Notes: generated from the sequence alone by a model not told the origin. DNA of 64,000 nt from Flammulina velutipes (GCA_011800155.1 CM022373.1:992001-1056000); one strand, 5' to 3'. Counted from the stretch's first letter, positions 38,007 through 52,047 are shown. Program-made: numbers and translations.

Positions 38007-39412
38007 ATGCATTTGCCACCGCCACTCCCTCCTGGCTTCCAACAGCCGGTCTCACACAAAGAACAATTATCGGGGAATCCCACACCTTCTGGGTCAGAAC
38101 AGAACCTTTACGTTCTTCCTGTTTCGCCAGGCGAGCAAATGCATTTGCCACCAGTCCCTCCCGACTCTCAACGGCCGATGTTCGTGCACGTCGAACTCCC
38201 GCCAGCAGTCCATGCCCGTCCGTTGTGTTGTATCCTCCGCTCCAATAATGAGCTAAGTTATTCGTCTGTAGAACCGCCGCCAGCCCGAACACCTCGTTTC
38301 TTGGATTTTGAAAGTACGTTCAACATTTGTCTGTCATGATGTCTTTCTTATCGACACCATGATGTATAGTCCCTACGCTCCCAACCAGGGTGCATTCGAG
38401 TCGAGGTAGGCAAGTGCGCCATTGTATGGTTTCTGATACTCACTGGCATGTACAGGTGAATCATCGGCCGATCAACGAGGGCCGACTGGCCGGTGTCTTT
38501 TCTGCCTCGACGAGGAGGTTTCGACAGCCAACCTTATACGGTCTTGTACGCGACACACATACTGCAAGGAGTGCTTCAGCAGATTCATCGATTCAGCACT
38601 TACAGCAACGACGGTGGTGTTTATTTGCCCGCATTGCGCAAACCAAAGAAGGGCTACTCGTTAGTACCGTCGCGTTTGAGTAATGTCTTAACTAACATAT
38701 CTCCTAGCCCTAGATATCGACTTCGTCCGAGAACACGCCAGCGAGAGGGGTAAGCGGCGCTTGGCTCAAATCGAGCAAGACAGCCTCGGTATCACCTTCG
38801 AATGTCGTCGGTAAGTCTATCCATATCATTTACGACTTGAACTGGCTCTAAACGTACTCATCATAGGTGCACGGAAAAACAACTGATTCCACATAGCGCT
38901 TGGGCTCAATTGACGACCATCACTTGCATGAGCAGGGCTTGTGGCGGCTCGTTATGGTGCAAGGATTGCAGCAAAGAAGTCAATTCGAGTATCCCCCACG
39001 ACTGTGAGGTCAAACGCCATGAACAATCGCTCGCCGAACTTGCGAAGAGTACAGGATGGAAACAGTGTCCTGGTGTGTCCACTTCGTTACCACCATGGGA
39101 CATACTTTATTGAAGAGTACATTTAGGATGCAAGACTACCATTGAGCGTGTTTCTGGCTGCAGTCGCATGCGAGTAAGTGGTACGATTATGATGGGAGTC
39201 ATACGACTGACTTTTTCGAAGTGTAGCTCACCGCATTGTGGAACGTGAGGGAATTTATTCAACCTCATGGATTGGAATCCACTAATAATCTGACCAGCTA
39301 CTTCTGTTTTCGTTGCGGATTAATCCTCTTTCGGATGCGTCCGGACATACACAGGAGAGAAATGAACGAAGCTATCGGACAGCACAACGCGATGTGTCAA
39401 GAACAGCCATGA
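38007..39412 (+). CDS. RBR (RING-IBR-RING) E3 ubiquitin ligase, copy 2
   Basis: This is the tandem paralog of the gene at 34638. RING1 reads CLFCLDEE, SCTRHTYCKECF, FICPHC; IBR reads ACGGSLWCKDCSKEV; RING2, after splicing, reads QCPGCKTTIERVSGCSRMRC then CGTYFCFRCGLILF. The catalytic-position Cys (GCSRM) is kept. The ancestral start codon is ACG and the first exon is shifted in frame relative to copy 1; the first usable ATG is at 38007 (MHLPPPLPPGFQQP). Exon 1 also holds an internal duplication (TCGCCAGGCGA...AATGCATTTGCCACC at about 37993 and 38130). The zinc ligands are intact, so the product may still work with a shorter N-terminus. Confidence 0.78.
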
Positions 39413-39609
39413 GCCATGTTTTGGCGCGGGCCCGCAATACATACTTTATTACGCTGTTCCCCGGTTTGAATCTCCCTTTCATTTTGGTTACCGGTCTGCA
39501 TTTGCATGCGTTGAGTATTATCAATGATGATCACTCTATTTCTTGTACCACCATACCGTCCGAGTCTTGAGTTGCAAGCCAGTGACAATTAAACAATAGA
39601 TAGTATAGG

Positions 39610-40120
39610 CTACGAAGATACAGACGGCGAGGGCAATTCGATAGGTCCTATCCGTAGCCTGGTGTATGTCTGCTTGTGCTGCTTCGTCTTTTGGTAACCC
39701 TTTCTGCGCTTCTTCTTGAAGATATACTCCATCTTTCCCTTGGTATGCTCGACCACCGTAGCCTCCACCTTGACATGCTCAGTCGGTATGACGGGATTTC
39801 CACGTAAAGTGTACTCTCGGGAGCCGAGTTCGAGTATTTGGTCCAACGCAACGATATCGCCTACTTTGGCGTCGCGAATACGCGGAACGGTGAGCATGTC
39901 CCTGGGCGTAAGGATGTATTTTCTGCCGAGGAGAGATGCGACAACGTAGTGCGAAGGCTGGGAGCGTATGAGCTCGAGTGCGCTGAGGGTAGAGGCAGGC
40001 GCCGCGGTGGTATGTACTGTTCTACATGTCGTATGAAGCAGTGCTTGGCCTGTATGCCCTTGTAAGCGCGTAAGTTGAAGCAGAACCGAGATACTCACAG
40101 CGTCGCGCCAAGGCTGCCAT
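39610..40120 (-). CDS. MRPL21: Mitochondrial ribosomal protein bL21m
   Basis: A tiny first exon (MAALARR) splices, over an intron with GTGAGT donor, to LHTTAAPASTLSALELIRSQPSHYVVASLLGRKYILTPRD. The core VPRIRDAKVGDIVALDQILELGS, GNPVIPTEHVKVEATVVEHTKGK and KKKRRKGYQKTKQHKQTYTRLRI is the bL21 signature, the last block being its RNA-binding basic tail. The Arg-rich N-terminus looks like a mitochondrial targeting peptide. It is part of the large mitoribosomal subunit. The start at 40120 gives the best leader. It shares a 146-bp promoter with ATP1. Confidence 0.92.
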
Positions 40121-40266
40121 CGTCGTTGAAGACTGAAATGACTTTGCCGACGCCGGAAATAAAATGGGAAGCACGTGACCTTCGGAGTTTAAAACCGTCC
40201 CATTTTTCGCCGAGTTGGGCTTTACATTTGACGACTTACCCACCATCCTCCCAATTATCCTCAACG
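40121..40266. promoter_or_regulatory. Bidirectional promoter, MRPL21 / ATP1
   Basis: Only 146 bp separate the two divergent ATGs, and both products work in the mitochondrion. Shared control is likely but inferred. Confidence 0.6.
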
Positions 40267-42396
<2,130 letters not shown>

Positions 42397-42607
42397 TCCG
42401 TCAACGCATAGAGTAGTACCCCGGAAAAATTAAAAGCATCTATTTCTTGCTCTCTACTGCTTTGCCTGAACTGGCCTGTTATCGTCTATTGGCGCAAGAT
42501 TTCCTGAAGAGGGTTGCACGACGCCATCGTCGTCATTGTCTATCCCAAAGAAGCGAAAGAAGCTCGACGTCGCCCTCTCGAAAAGGGAAGTGCACGCCAT
42601 CAGGGCG

Positions 42608-42614
42608 TATAAAT
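42608..42614 (+). promoter_or_regulatory. TATA box of the GH71 gene
   Basis: TATAAAT lies 60 bp upstream of the ATG at 42668. Confidence 0.55.
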
Positions 42615-42667
42615 ACCGAGGCGCGTACAGTTGGCCACCCATCCTTCCTTTCCCTCTCCCCTTCACT

Positions 42668-44254
42668 ATGTTCTATTCAGTTTGGTCGTCGTTCTTTCCT
42701 ATCATACTACTCTTCTTCTACAGCACGTCCGAGGCGCGCTCCCTCAGCAAACGGGGCTTGACGCCCTCCGTCGTGGGCCATTTCATGGTCGGCAACACCT
42801 ATCCCTACACCAAGTGGGACTGGATTCGAGGTACTCGCCTTTTCTTGACACTCTTCGCCTCTAATATGCGTCGAAAAGATATCCGACAGGCATCTTCTAA
42901 AGGTCTTGACGCATTCGCGCTCAATCTCGGTGTGGATTCCTGGCAACCAGATCGAATCGCCGACGCGTTCGAAGCCGCAGACATCTGTAGCAGCACCTAT
43001 GGCATAACCTTCAAGCTCTTTCTATCCTTCGACATGACTTCTCTGCCGTGCTCAGACCCTGGACATGCTCAGCTTCTGCAGCAATACGTGAATCAGTACA
43101 GCCAGCGCGCCTCTTACTTCCAATACGATTCCCTGCCTGTTGTTTCGACTTTTGCTGGAGAACGCTGTTCCTTTGGGCAATCTAACCTCAACGATGCTTG
43201 GAATTTTGCAATCAAGTCGCCTTTTCCTGCCTCCCGCTTCATTCCCTCCTTCTTCGTCGATCCTTCGCAGTTCTCTAGCCTCCCGGTGATGGACGGTGCT
43301 TTCAATGTCAGCTCCTCGACTGTCTCTTTAGCGGCACGTACTGATATTCCATGTAGTGGAACTCTGGCTGGCCTCAAGAAAACAACGATATCGATTTCAA
43401 CAGAGACGACCAATACATTTCTGAACTTGGTGGTCGTATATACATGGCCGCTGTCTCCCCGTGGTTCTTCACAGTTCGTCGACTCGAGCTCCGCAGATGT
43501 TACGTGAATCGTGAACTAACTACCTTGTAGCATTATGGCCCCGAAACCTACAACAAGAACTGGATCTATCGCTCGGACGACTGGCTTTTCGCTCAGCGCT
43601 GGGAACAACTCATCGATCAAAGAGCTCGTGTCGATATTGTTCAGGTCATCAGCTGGAACGACTATGGCGAATCTCACTACGTCGGCCCGATTGAGGGAGC
43701 TCAACCTAACTCTGAAGCGTGGACCACAGGATATGATCACCAGGGTAAGTCTTATCTACCGTTGAGGATATTCCATTGTCTAATTCAAAGTGCAGGTTGG
43801 CTCGACCTCATGCAATACTATATTTCTGCCTACGTCACTGGAAACGATCCTCTAATCTACCGTGACCGTGCTTTTGTATGGGGACGCCTTGCCCCCGCTG
43901 GAGCAGACACAGGTGACCGCGTAGGCAAGCCCTACCGCTGGCAATATGTATGAAATCGTCGCCATTTCACCTTACAGCATTCTCTGACGAATTTTGCAGA
44001 CCCAAGACGCAGCATGGGGTATTGTACATCTCGCCAGCTCGGCTGATGTTACTCTGTCTTGTGGTTCTTCGACTGTCACGAACTCGCTCCCGGAAGGGCC
44101 CTCGAAAATCAAATTATTCTTGACGCAAGACTGTGACGTGAATATCCAGATCGTGAGGCACGGTAGTGTGGCGCTGGACTGGAGTCCGCCTGGTTATACT
44201 TTCAACACACACCCAACTTCGTACAATTTCAACGCCTTCGTCGCTGCTTATTAG
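42668..44254 (+). CDS. GH71 alpha-1,3-glucanase (mutanase), secreted
   Basis: The start encodes a signal peptide (MFYSVWSSFFPIILLFFYSTSEA). The GH71 body follows: VVGHFMVGNTYPYTKWDW, DIRQASSKGLDAFALNLGVDSWQ, TFKLFLSFDMTSLPC, DSLPVVSTFAGERCSFG, GGRIYMAAVSPWFFTHYGPETYNKNW, VISWNDYGESHYVG and a C-terminal beta domain with QDAAWGIVHLASSADVTL. The enzyme cuts alpha-1,3-glucan of fungal cell walls, so it serves in wall remodelling or autolysis, or in attack on other fungi. Exons join cleanly over five short introns. No carbohydrate-binding module is seen after the catalytic part. Size about 440 residues. Confidence 0.93.
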
Positions 44255-45067
44255 CCTATACCTTTCTACATTTTACTAGGGTTTTCGGGAGGATCTGTAA
44301 CACTACCACTACTATACCAGACGACGACCATACTATCTAGACAACAAGATATCTGTATAACACCCAACACGTCCCGATTGAGATCCGACCTGTCATGTCC
44401 GTATCTTCATACGACCGACCTCTACGTGTGCGTACCCTCCTCATGATGTTTGTCTATCAGCAGATCCAATCGGATTTGACGTCCTGGTAAGGAACAAGTA
44501 TGCATCGGGCCACAAAATATGTAGATATGCCACAGAGCGACATAAAACATCAATAGGAGCGTTAGGTCTTCAAAAAAATAAGCAGTGGACACACGGAGAA
44601 CAAGGGCGCTGCCCGAATCGATTAGAGACGAGTACGCCTAAATGTTCCCAGCATAAGTCCAAAGTATAGAATATTGCTCCTTATGATATCCAGGGACTAT
44701 AAGTATCCATTCGCAAATTCGCTGCGATTGAGGTGGCGTAGTGGTTCGTTGTAAGCGTTGAGTTCCATTTTAGGCAAAACCCGCGGAAAGGCCGCCGGTG
44801 GCTCTCTCACCCTCAACATCAGAACAGGATCTGATTTTTTTTCGCTGCTATTGGGGCATCTCACGGAGGAGGATGACGGCGATTCGGCCCAGGTGGGAAC
44901 GACACAAGGGATGCATGAAGGGTAATTCTGCGTTGACGTAATGAGAACAAGGGCAAGTCTTGGATAAGTAGAAGGACTTCCCAAAATGCATTCAGTTTGG
45001 TTTTCCCTCCACTAACGAACACTTGCGAAACCCACTATTCGTTCCAACTCACTCTCTTTTACCCCCG
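44255..45067. other. Intergenic spacer before the HMG-box gene
   Basis: These 813 bp hold the 3' flank of GH71 and the promoter of the HMG-box gene. A minus-strand frame at 44697-44984 has no family motif and is rejected. Confidence 0.5.
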
Positions 45068-46123
45068 ATGCCTCCCTCGCGGTCTTTCGAAATCGTCTGG
45101 TCCCTTCCCAACTCTGACATCTCTACTCCCTTGCCAGAACGAGATTCTTCGATTCAACGGCAGGGGAGGAAGAAGTCTTCCTCGCACATCCCCCGACCTC
45201 CGAACGCTTTCATTCTGTTCCGTTCTTCGTTTATCAAGTCGCAGCGCGTCTCGACAGACGTGGAGACGAACCACAGCACACTCTCCAAGATCATCGGGAT
45301 GACATGGCAAGGGCTTTCGCAGGAAGAACGGCAGGTGTGGCACGATAAAGCGCGTGTGGCGCTGGAGGAGCACAGGAAGCGTTTTCCCGCTTACGCCTTC
45401 CGGCCTTCTCAGCAGAGACCCGACCCGACCGCGGGTAGCGGGGGCGGGACGCGGAAACGGAAGGTGAGGGAGGTCGAGCCAAAAGATGCTAAACGATGTG
45501 CCAAGATCGCCGAACTCCTCGTCAAGGGCGTCAAGGGCGTTGAACTCAACGAGGCTATCCGAGAGTTCGACAAGACCCATGTGCCCGAGATTGTCACCCG
45601 CTTCGAAGTGCCTATCACCGAGAGCGCTTTCCGCGAAGCGGCCCAGGAGCAAGAGGACATTGAAGCAGAGCGGGTTTGTCTCTTCTTCACATCCAATTGG
45701 CGCCACAAATAATGCTATTTTCAGAAAGTCGAAAAAGAGCCTACTCCCGTTACCCCAGAGTACGATTGCCCTCCTACACTAGAGGAAGCGTTCGTGAACA
45801 GTCAGGTGTTCTACCCAGATCCTGCTTTCCACAGCTCGGAGGTAAATTCCTACCCATGCTCCCCAGTGGAGTCGTTTCCCGTGGGCAACGAGTTCTACTC
45901 TTCTGGCTATCTCGACATGGCTCCTCCTTCCCTTGTTCAAGCACCGTATGCTTCTTACGACCGGACACCATTCTGTGACTACGCCGCTCAGCCGTCCCCG
46001 GAGCATGATTTCTTCGCATTTAACGTCCCGCCAGGTGATTATATCGCTGATCTCATGAACTTTGAGATGCCTTCGCCCCTTGTGCCGACATGGGATGCGT
46101 CTGCGCCCGTTATAGGCTTCTGA
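45068..46123 (+). CDS. HMG-box (SOX/MATA type) transcription factor
   Basis: The single HMG box spans about residues 40-110: HIPRPPNAFILFRSSFIKSQ, LSKIIGMTWQGLSQEERQVW, and EEHRKRFPAYAFRP. PRPPNAFILFR and KIIGxxW are marks of sequence-specific MATA/SOX-type boxes that bend DNA in the minor groove. A basic stretch GTRKRKVREVEPKDAKR after the box may be a nuclear signal. One short intron (about 45674-45724) joins EAERK to VEKEPTPVTPEY and an acidic, Pro/Tyr-rich C-terminal half that could activate transcription. About 330 residues. Such factors in basidiomycetes include regulators of mating and fruiting, but no homeodomain or pheromone gene is nearby, so a mating-locus role is not supported. 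Confidence 0.9.
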
Positions 46124-47080
46124 TTTAATGCCTGACGAGCGCACTTTTGACTCCGTGTTGTAAATGTATCATACGTCCTGGACCTTACGAAGTTTCTTCA
46201 ACCGTCATCACCACCCACTCACTCCCATTTCTTTATTTTCTAATTTGCAGTGATGTGGTCATTAATGGCCGCCTCTTTTTACCTGTACGTCGGTCATACG
46301 ATCGCGCCCATTTACAAACTATCCACCCTTTCCTGTAGCATGTTGTTGTTTGTACTGTACACCCTTTACGACTAGTATTGAATCTCAATCAACCTTGTGC
46401 CCTTTTTGGATAATCGTGTGGCCTTGTATTTTGTTCTTTGAGGATTCCTTTCTGAATTGTCCTGGGAGCATGATGCTAGCAGAAGCGCTGATCTTCTATG
46501 TACATAGCATCGTGATACAATATGTATTGGATGAGGTAAAGTTGAAGATGGGACCCACAGTCTTTGTTCAACGGGACCCACATGAGGTAAACTTACTTGA
46601 TGAGTGTGTTGGTATCGTGATTCGTGCATTATTAAATGTCCAAGGGGTGACGATTAGGGCTGGGGACGCCGGCAGATTGTGGCGTTTTTGGTGGCGCACA
46701 TACGACCTTGTCCATAGATGGAAATCGTTCATGAACGACTAGCACCGAAGTCGACCCTGCGTAAGTTTTTTCAGCCACAAACTACAGGCGCTAACGTCTG
46801 ATCGTCGATCCCCGCTTCTGTTGTCACCCAAGAACTATTTACTTGCTGACACTGTGGCGCACCCGCGTGATCTCCTGAAATTGATTCCGCGGAGCTATAC
46901 GCATCAGGGCAATGATTCATAGTTTCCATTCAAGACGAAGTAGATTGTATTTGAAATTTGCGGAGAACAATATTCATAGGATTTGTACTACATAAACTAC
47001 ACCGACCGTCGTGCAATGAGACAGATATCTCCATGAACATATGTGAAGGCTGGCCCGTCGTCGATGAAAGTTATGCGGAC
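46124..47080. other. Intergenic spacer
   Basis: Between the HMG-box gene and the oxygenase pseudogene, 957 bp show no supportable gene. A plus frame at 46350-46742 has no motif. Confidence 0.45.
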
Positions 47081-48315
47081 TTAATTGCGATTTTTGAGAC
47101 TGGAGTAACTTGCAAAAGAGAAGATCTCACCCCCTTCCTTGAGCTTTGGAGGTTCAAAAAGAGTAAACGAACCATCGTAGAAGCCGTCTTCCAAGACCTC
47201 CGAACTTACCTGTAATTCCTTCCATTCCTCAACTCTAATTTTGTTCCCATCCCAATGATCTTCACGCGAGACAGCCTTATATAAAGCCATCGCAGTGACG
47301 TCGAGTCCAAGGTCCTTACAGACAGTGCATAGAAGAGCGTCGCTACCCTTCAGGAAGGTAGCCAGCTCCGGGAGTCTGTAAGCGGTTCCCCTACTATCCT
47401 CTTCATTATGTCGAGTAATGGAATACTGATGCGCCACGCCAAAGCCAAGGATTCCCCCAGCAGGAAACAACTTCCGGTCGTCGATGAGTTCCTGAAGAAC
47501 ACTACGAATGGTGTCATATTTGACGTTGGTCTCCGGCGCAAGTCCAGAAGCGACAAAGTCTTCTAGGTAGAGGCGATATGTCAGAGCGACGCGATATCCC
47601 GAAGTCACTGGTAGGACTTCGTTAGTGATGTTGCCTTAGAATGCGGCCCATGCTACTTCCGGACCATCAGAAACTTCGCTGGCTGTCATATTTGGCGTAT
47701 CAAAGGATCATTGCTCTTCTTCCGTCGAAAGAACCAATTGTCCACCCTCATGTGGCGTGGGGAAAACGACAACGAGGAACCCAAACGCGTCGCTTTCGTG
47801 TGGCCCCTGCGTGTCGGCACATTTTTAGACATGCCCCGACATCTGAATACACATACCTCGGTCAATTCCATCGCATGATAAAGGGATGCATAATGCCGCT
47901 CACCATAGACGTCAAGCTTAGACAGATTGACGCGTATCCTTTGCCGGAGGGCTATGTCTGTCTCGACGAGGTCTTGCTGAATTTTGTGAAGAATGTCGGT
48001 GTTGGTTAGGTCAAATGGCATTGAGAGGTGGGAAGGGTCGAGCTGAATGGGTTTGCGGAGCACCGTGTGATCTCTTCCATTGGCGGCGCAACGAGTTTAG
48101 AAAGCTGCTCATTCGTGCCTTTGGAAAGATTCACGAGATTGAATGTCTCTGGCCTACAGAATGTGTGAGTAAATACAGCTCGAACGACGGTGATCTCAAA
48201 TTACGAACGTCGATTGGTAGTATGGATCACAATCGGCCACCGGGACTTTGCAGGTTCCGCTTGTGAAGGACTCTTCATTGAGTGCGGAGCGGATGCGAAC
48301 CATAGCAGGATGCAT
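47081..48315 (-). pseudogene. Dead copy of the 2OG-Fe(II) oxygenase
   Basis: Aligned with the copy at 48484-49899, this one keeps MHP-RIRSAL, FTSGTCKVPVADCD, MPFDLTNTDILHKIQQDLVETD, FPTPHEGGQLVLSTE, TSGYRVALTYRLYLED and FPAGGILGFGVAHQYS. It is broken in several ways: the Trp in EQWSFD is TGA; the Tyr in AFYSDI is TAA; the donor of intron 1 is AT instead of GT; there is a frame shift across the segment that should hold the HxD iron ligands; and the distal iron ligand His (THEV) is AAC (Asn). It cannot make a working enzyme. Tandem duplication followed by decay is the simple reading. Confidence 0.85.
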
Positions 48316-48483
48316 GATTGACTGTCTTGTAAAAGAGTGTGTGACGCTGTCTTTTCATCCGTGAAAATTCGTTCGATTACGTGAAGACGTGAAATGGTGG
48401 GTGAACACATCTCTGTGTGGACCTCATAAGCGAGCGTTTCAACGATACAACAGAATGAAATTGACTGGAAATGGAGGTTCATG

Positions 48484-49899
48484 CTACATAATTAAACGGA
48501 CCTTTGAGCAACTGACAACAAGCCAAATGGCCGCATACACCCAATCAAGAGATGGCTCGTTTCCATAGGTGAGAAAACAAGAACGAACACGACTGCTCTT
48601 CAACATCTTCGTGATCACAATAAGCCGGTTATTTTGCTTATCGGAGCAGAACACATTGTCGAGGCCTCGGTATACATCATCCGATTCCTCGTAGGACCAT
48701 TCCTTGATAAAGTTGGGAGTCAGGTAGTAGTCGTGGTATCTCGATTTTTTGCGAAAATCACGCCCCTCTGTTTTGTACAATGCCTGGAGAGTGACATCGA
48801 GCCCCAGGTCCTTACAGACGCTGTAGACGAGGGCATCACTGCCTTTCAAGAACTTGGGCAGTTCTGAGAGGTTGTAGGATGTCCCGTTGTCCTCGTCATA
48901 TCGATTGATGGAGTACTGATGCATCAGGCCAAATCCGAGGATGCCTTCAGCGGGGAAGGCGCTCTCGTCATCGACGAGCTCCTTGAGAGCGTTACGCACG
49001 ACATCGTATCTATCGCTAGCTGGCCATGCCACGCCAGATGTGTCGATGATATCTTCGAAGTACAAGTTATATGTCAGAGTGATACGACATCCTGATGTGA
49101 CTGGCAGGACCTCATGAGTGATATCGCTGTAGAATGCGACATATGCGATATGTGGTGCGTCGGAGTTGCTGGCAGCCAGCATCGTGTGTGCGTCGAAGGA
49201 CCATTGCTCTGTCTCTGTCGAGAGAACCAGAGTTCCACCCTCGTGGGGTGTGGGGAAAATGACAACAAGAGAGCCAAACATGTTCCCAGCGCGTGGAGTA
49301 TCTTGGTGTGCTTTGAAAAAGGCACCATGGTCTGGAACGTGTGCATGATCAGCTCCCTAAACATGCAATACAACTATGCTTGGTTTCTCACCGTATATAT
49401 TGAGTTTATACGGTTCAGCACGAATCCTTCGTCGAAGCACCGAGTCTGTTTCGACGAGATCTTGTTGGATTTTCGGAATAACATTGGTGTTGGCCAGCTC
49501 AAACGGCATTGAGAACTGCGAAAGATCGAGCTTGAGAGCTTTGCGATAGCTTGTATCGAGCACCGTCTGATCCCCTCGTCCGAATGGTGCGGCATCGCAG
49601 ACCGCTATGAGTTTGGCGAGTTGCTTCTCCGTGGCTGTGGTAAGATTCAGGCGATTGAACGTCTCCGATCTATGGGATATGTGAACAATCTCGCCCCTCA
49701 TGGCAAACCAAAATACGAACGAGGACGACGGGTAGTACAGGTCACAGTATTCCACTGGGACCTTGCAGATTCCGCTTGTGAAGATCTCCTGCTTGAGAGC
49801 GGAGCGGATGCGAGTGATGACAGGATGCATATGGGAGAAGGTGCCGAGTTCCAGAGGTTTCGAGTTCAGATTTATTGGTTTCTTATGTGGGGACGCCAC
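48484..49899 (-). CDS. 2-oxoglutarate/Fe(II)-dependent oxygenase (prolyl-4-hydroxylase-like)
   Basis: After a leader domain (ICKVPVEYCDLSETFNRLNL, FGRGDQTVLDTSYRKALKLDLSQF, QQDLVETD) the core reads DHGAFFKAHQDTPRAGNMFGSLVVIFPTPHEGGTLVL and later YSDITHEVLPVTSGCRITLTYNLYF. AHQD gives the HxD pair, THEV the distal His, and GCR the Arg that binds 2-oxoglutarate, so the facial triad is complete. The family hydroxylates proteins or small molecules; the substrate is unknown. A 69-nt intron (49670-49738) is in frame and without a stop. The start may be 49830 (MHPVITR), where similarity to the dead copy begins. The C-terminal half (LKGSDALVYSVCKDLGLDV) has no named domain. Confidence 0.82.
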
Positions 49900-50815
49900 G
49901 CGCCAGGTTATGTAAAGTCTGAGATGGTCACACCATTAGCGACGCTGACCGTCGTGCGAGCAGGAGGCAACCTGGCGACTAGACAGCGATTCTTGAAGGG
50001 CGTCGGCATTTAGATGATGAAGCTGGACCGCTTCATAGTGACTATATAGGCACACGCCAATAGAAACCACAAAGGTGGCGTCAAACAGGGTGGTGTCGTG
50101 TTTGTACGCGACACTAAGAACGTGGTGCACCCGTGAGGCTATAATGAATGTCAGAAAAGCAACTGGCAGATTGGGAAGACTAACCACATGTCTCTACGTC
50201 CAATCGTACATTTCGGATCCTTATCTGGTGTACGTCGTGTTTACGCGAGTGTCAGAGGCATATGGTTGGTCCATGAGTCCGCAGTTAATGCATTTCGATA
50301 TCGGCTAGGATTATAGCTCAAGTAAACGTAACCAGCAGATATTCTGAATTGTACATGAGGGCAGGACGCCAGAAAGTAATTCCAAGCCTAGCCAAACAAC
50401 GCGTACTTCCAACCTACTTCCACAACTGTCCGAGGTTTGAGATGCTCTCGAAAACAACTAAAAAGTGTTGAATACAACTGGCTGGTAAGAGCGCAGCTCT
50501 CTCTCTCTCTCTTCTTCTGAAGACCTCTCACACACGACTAGACGCCACGCATACTTACTCTTCATGGTTCATTCATACATGCTGCTGCAACGGATAGAGA
50601 TCTATCTATATCAGGATAGAATTCTGCTATCTTAGCGAGAGCACCGGCTCGCATTCGGGAAGATTTTCTCATGCCGAGCACAGCGACTTCAACGGTGATG
50701 CAGGAACTGGTTCAATAAAGCAGCCAGTTCCATCGAGATACCAGATACATATAAGGTACGTTCCTAGCGGCGACAGATAAGCAATTCTCTGATACGCATC
50801 CCGTGCAGAGCATAG
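49900..50815. other. Divergent promoter region, oxygenase / F-box
   Basis: This 916-bp region lies between genes that point away from each other. It holds a CT microsatellite and no supportable gene; short frames on both strands lack motifs. Confidence 0.5.
50497..50512 (+). repeat. CT dinucleotide microsatellite
   Basis: Eight CT units followed by a CTTCTTCT run, about 300 bp before the F-box ATG. Pyrimidine tracts are common in fungal promoters. Confidence 0.85.
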
Positions 50816-52047
50816 ATGGATGGACCAGCAGCCTTCCCTCAGGAACTCCTAGATCATATCGTCGACGCACTCGCTGCAGAAGGCGACAACACCAGCTTGA
50901 AAAGATGCGCGCTAACGTCCAGAGCATTCCTCTCTCGGACGAGTGTCCATCTCTTTCGTCATATTCGGCTCGCCCGCTACCACGCCAACAAAGCTGAGAG
51001 TTTCTCACTCAGCCCAACGGCCCTTCACGCCGTCAAGGACCTCGTACTGGACTATACCCCCTTCCTAGCCTTTTCGCGTCGGCGCACTCGCCCAGCGGAT
51101 CCCGTCATCACCAAAGATTTCCCAGACAATCTCGCGCCGTTCACTGGCCTCCATACCCTCACAATTGCCAGCGTCCGCTCACCGCCTGACTCTCTCCTAC
51201 ACAGTATCATCCACGACCCATTCCCTCACACACTCCATTCATTGCGACTCATTGGGATCCATTTCCCAGCGCTGCAGGATCTCTGCAGCCTCATTACCAC
51301 CCTACGCCCTCGCCAATTATTCCTCCTCCGTGTCACGTTCAACACACGGACCGTTGACGCCTCCGCGCTTCAGCATACTTGGGACCGGTTGGAGATGTTG
51401 AGGCTCCAGATCGACTTTTCTCACTTCAACGTACCCTCCCTCTTAGACTTCATCTCTAGCGATTCCAAGGCTATATCATTCCCGGCACTTCGTACGGTGA
51501 ATTTTTGGGGAAGTACTCAGCTAGCTGAGCGCCTGAACATCTTGTTCTCGATCGCTCCAGTCCTTGAGCATCTTACATGGACGTGTGTGCTGCCGTTCCG
51601 TAAGCCTTTTCCTAGCCGCCGTTCTGCAGTTATTGACCATATACCCAATATTCAGACGACGATAGCCCGACAAACGTCTATCCTACTCTCTCCGGCATGA
51701 AGTCGATTTGCTTGGAACTGCCCGTCATGCTCGGCCAATCCGAAATGGCTGCGCAGTGGCTTCTGAATACGTTCCAGTTGCTCGAAGGCTCTCCAACTCC
51801 GCGTCTCGAGGTTGTCCGAATCATTTTCGGCGGGCGAAAGCCGGAGATTGAGAATGAGACGGAGTGGCTTGACGCGTTATTGAGCTATCCTTTGCTATCG
51901 GCGGTGGATATCAACTTCTTGAACGTGGAAGACCGGGAGGGAGACGTGATTGATTGGGAAATCCGATTGCAGGCTTTGAGGAGTAAAGGCGTTAAAATTA
52001 ATGTGTGTAAAATTACGACGGAAGACTTGGAGGTGCTGCAGTGCTGA
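50816..52047 (+). CDS. F-box protein with degenerate LRR-like region
   Basis: The N-terminal F-box (FPQELLDHIVDALAAEGDNT, LKRCALTSRAFLSRTSVHLF) would bind Skp1 in an SCF ubiquitin ligase. The rest has repeated Leu-rich strands (LHTLTIASV, LHSLRLIGI, LRPRQLFLLRV, LEMLRLQI, ALRTVNFWG) as in many basidiomycete F-box proteins. One 56-nt intron near 51600-51655 joins VLPF to HDDSPTNVYPTLSGMKSICL. The stop is at 52045-52047. Such genes are present in very large families in agaricomycetes and the target of this one cannot be told. Confidence 0.85.

Noticed and set aside
44697..44984. 95-codon minus-strand frame
   Set aside because: No motif; lies in an ordinary intergenic region.
45059..45706. 215-codon minus-strand frame opposite the HMG-box gene
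   Set aside because: The plus strand encodes a clear HMG box over the same bases; the antisense frame has no motif.
45068..46123. Mating-type locus
   Set aside because: The HMG box alone is not enough; there is no homeodomain pair, pheromone precursor or receptor nearby.
46350..46742. 130-codon plus-strand frame
   Set aside because: No motif, unusual composition and no link to neighbours.
47081..48315. Repeat-induced point mutation as cause of oxygenase decay
   Set aside because: Some changes are of C-to-T or G-to-A type, but TAC to TAA, CAT to AAC and frame shifts are not, and the live copy next to it is undamaged.
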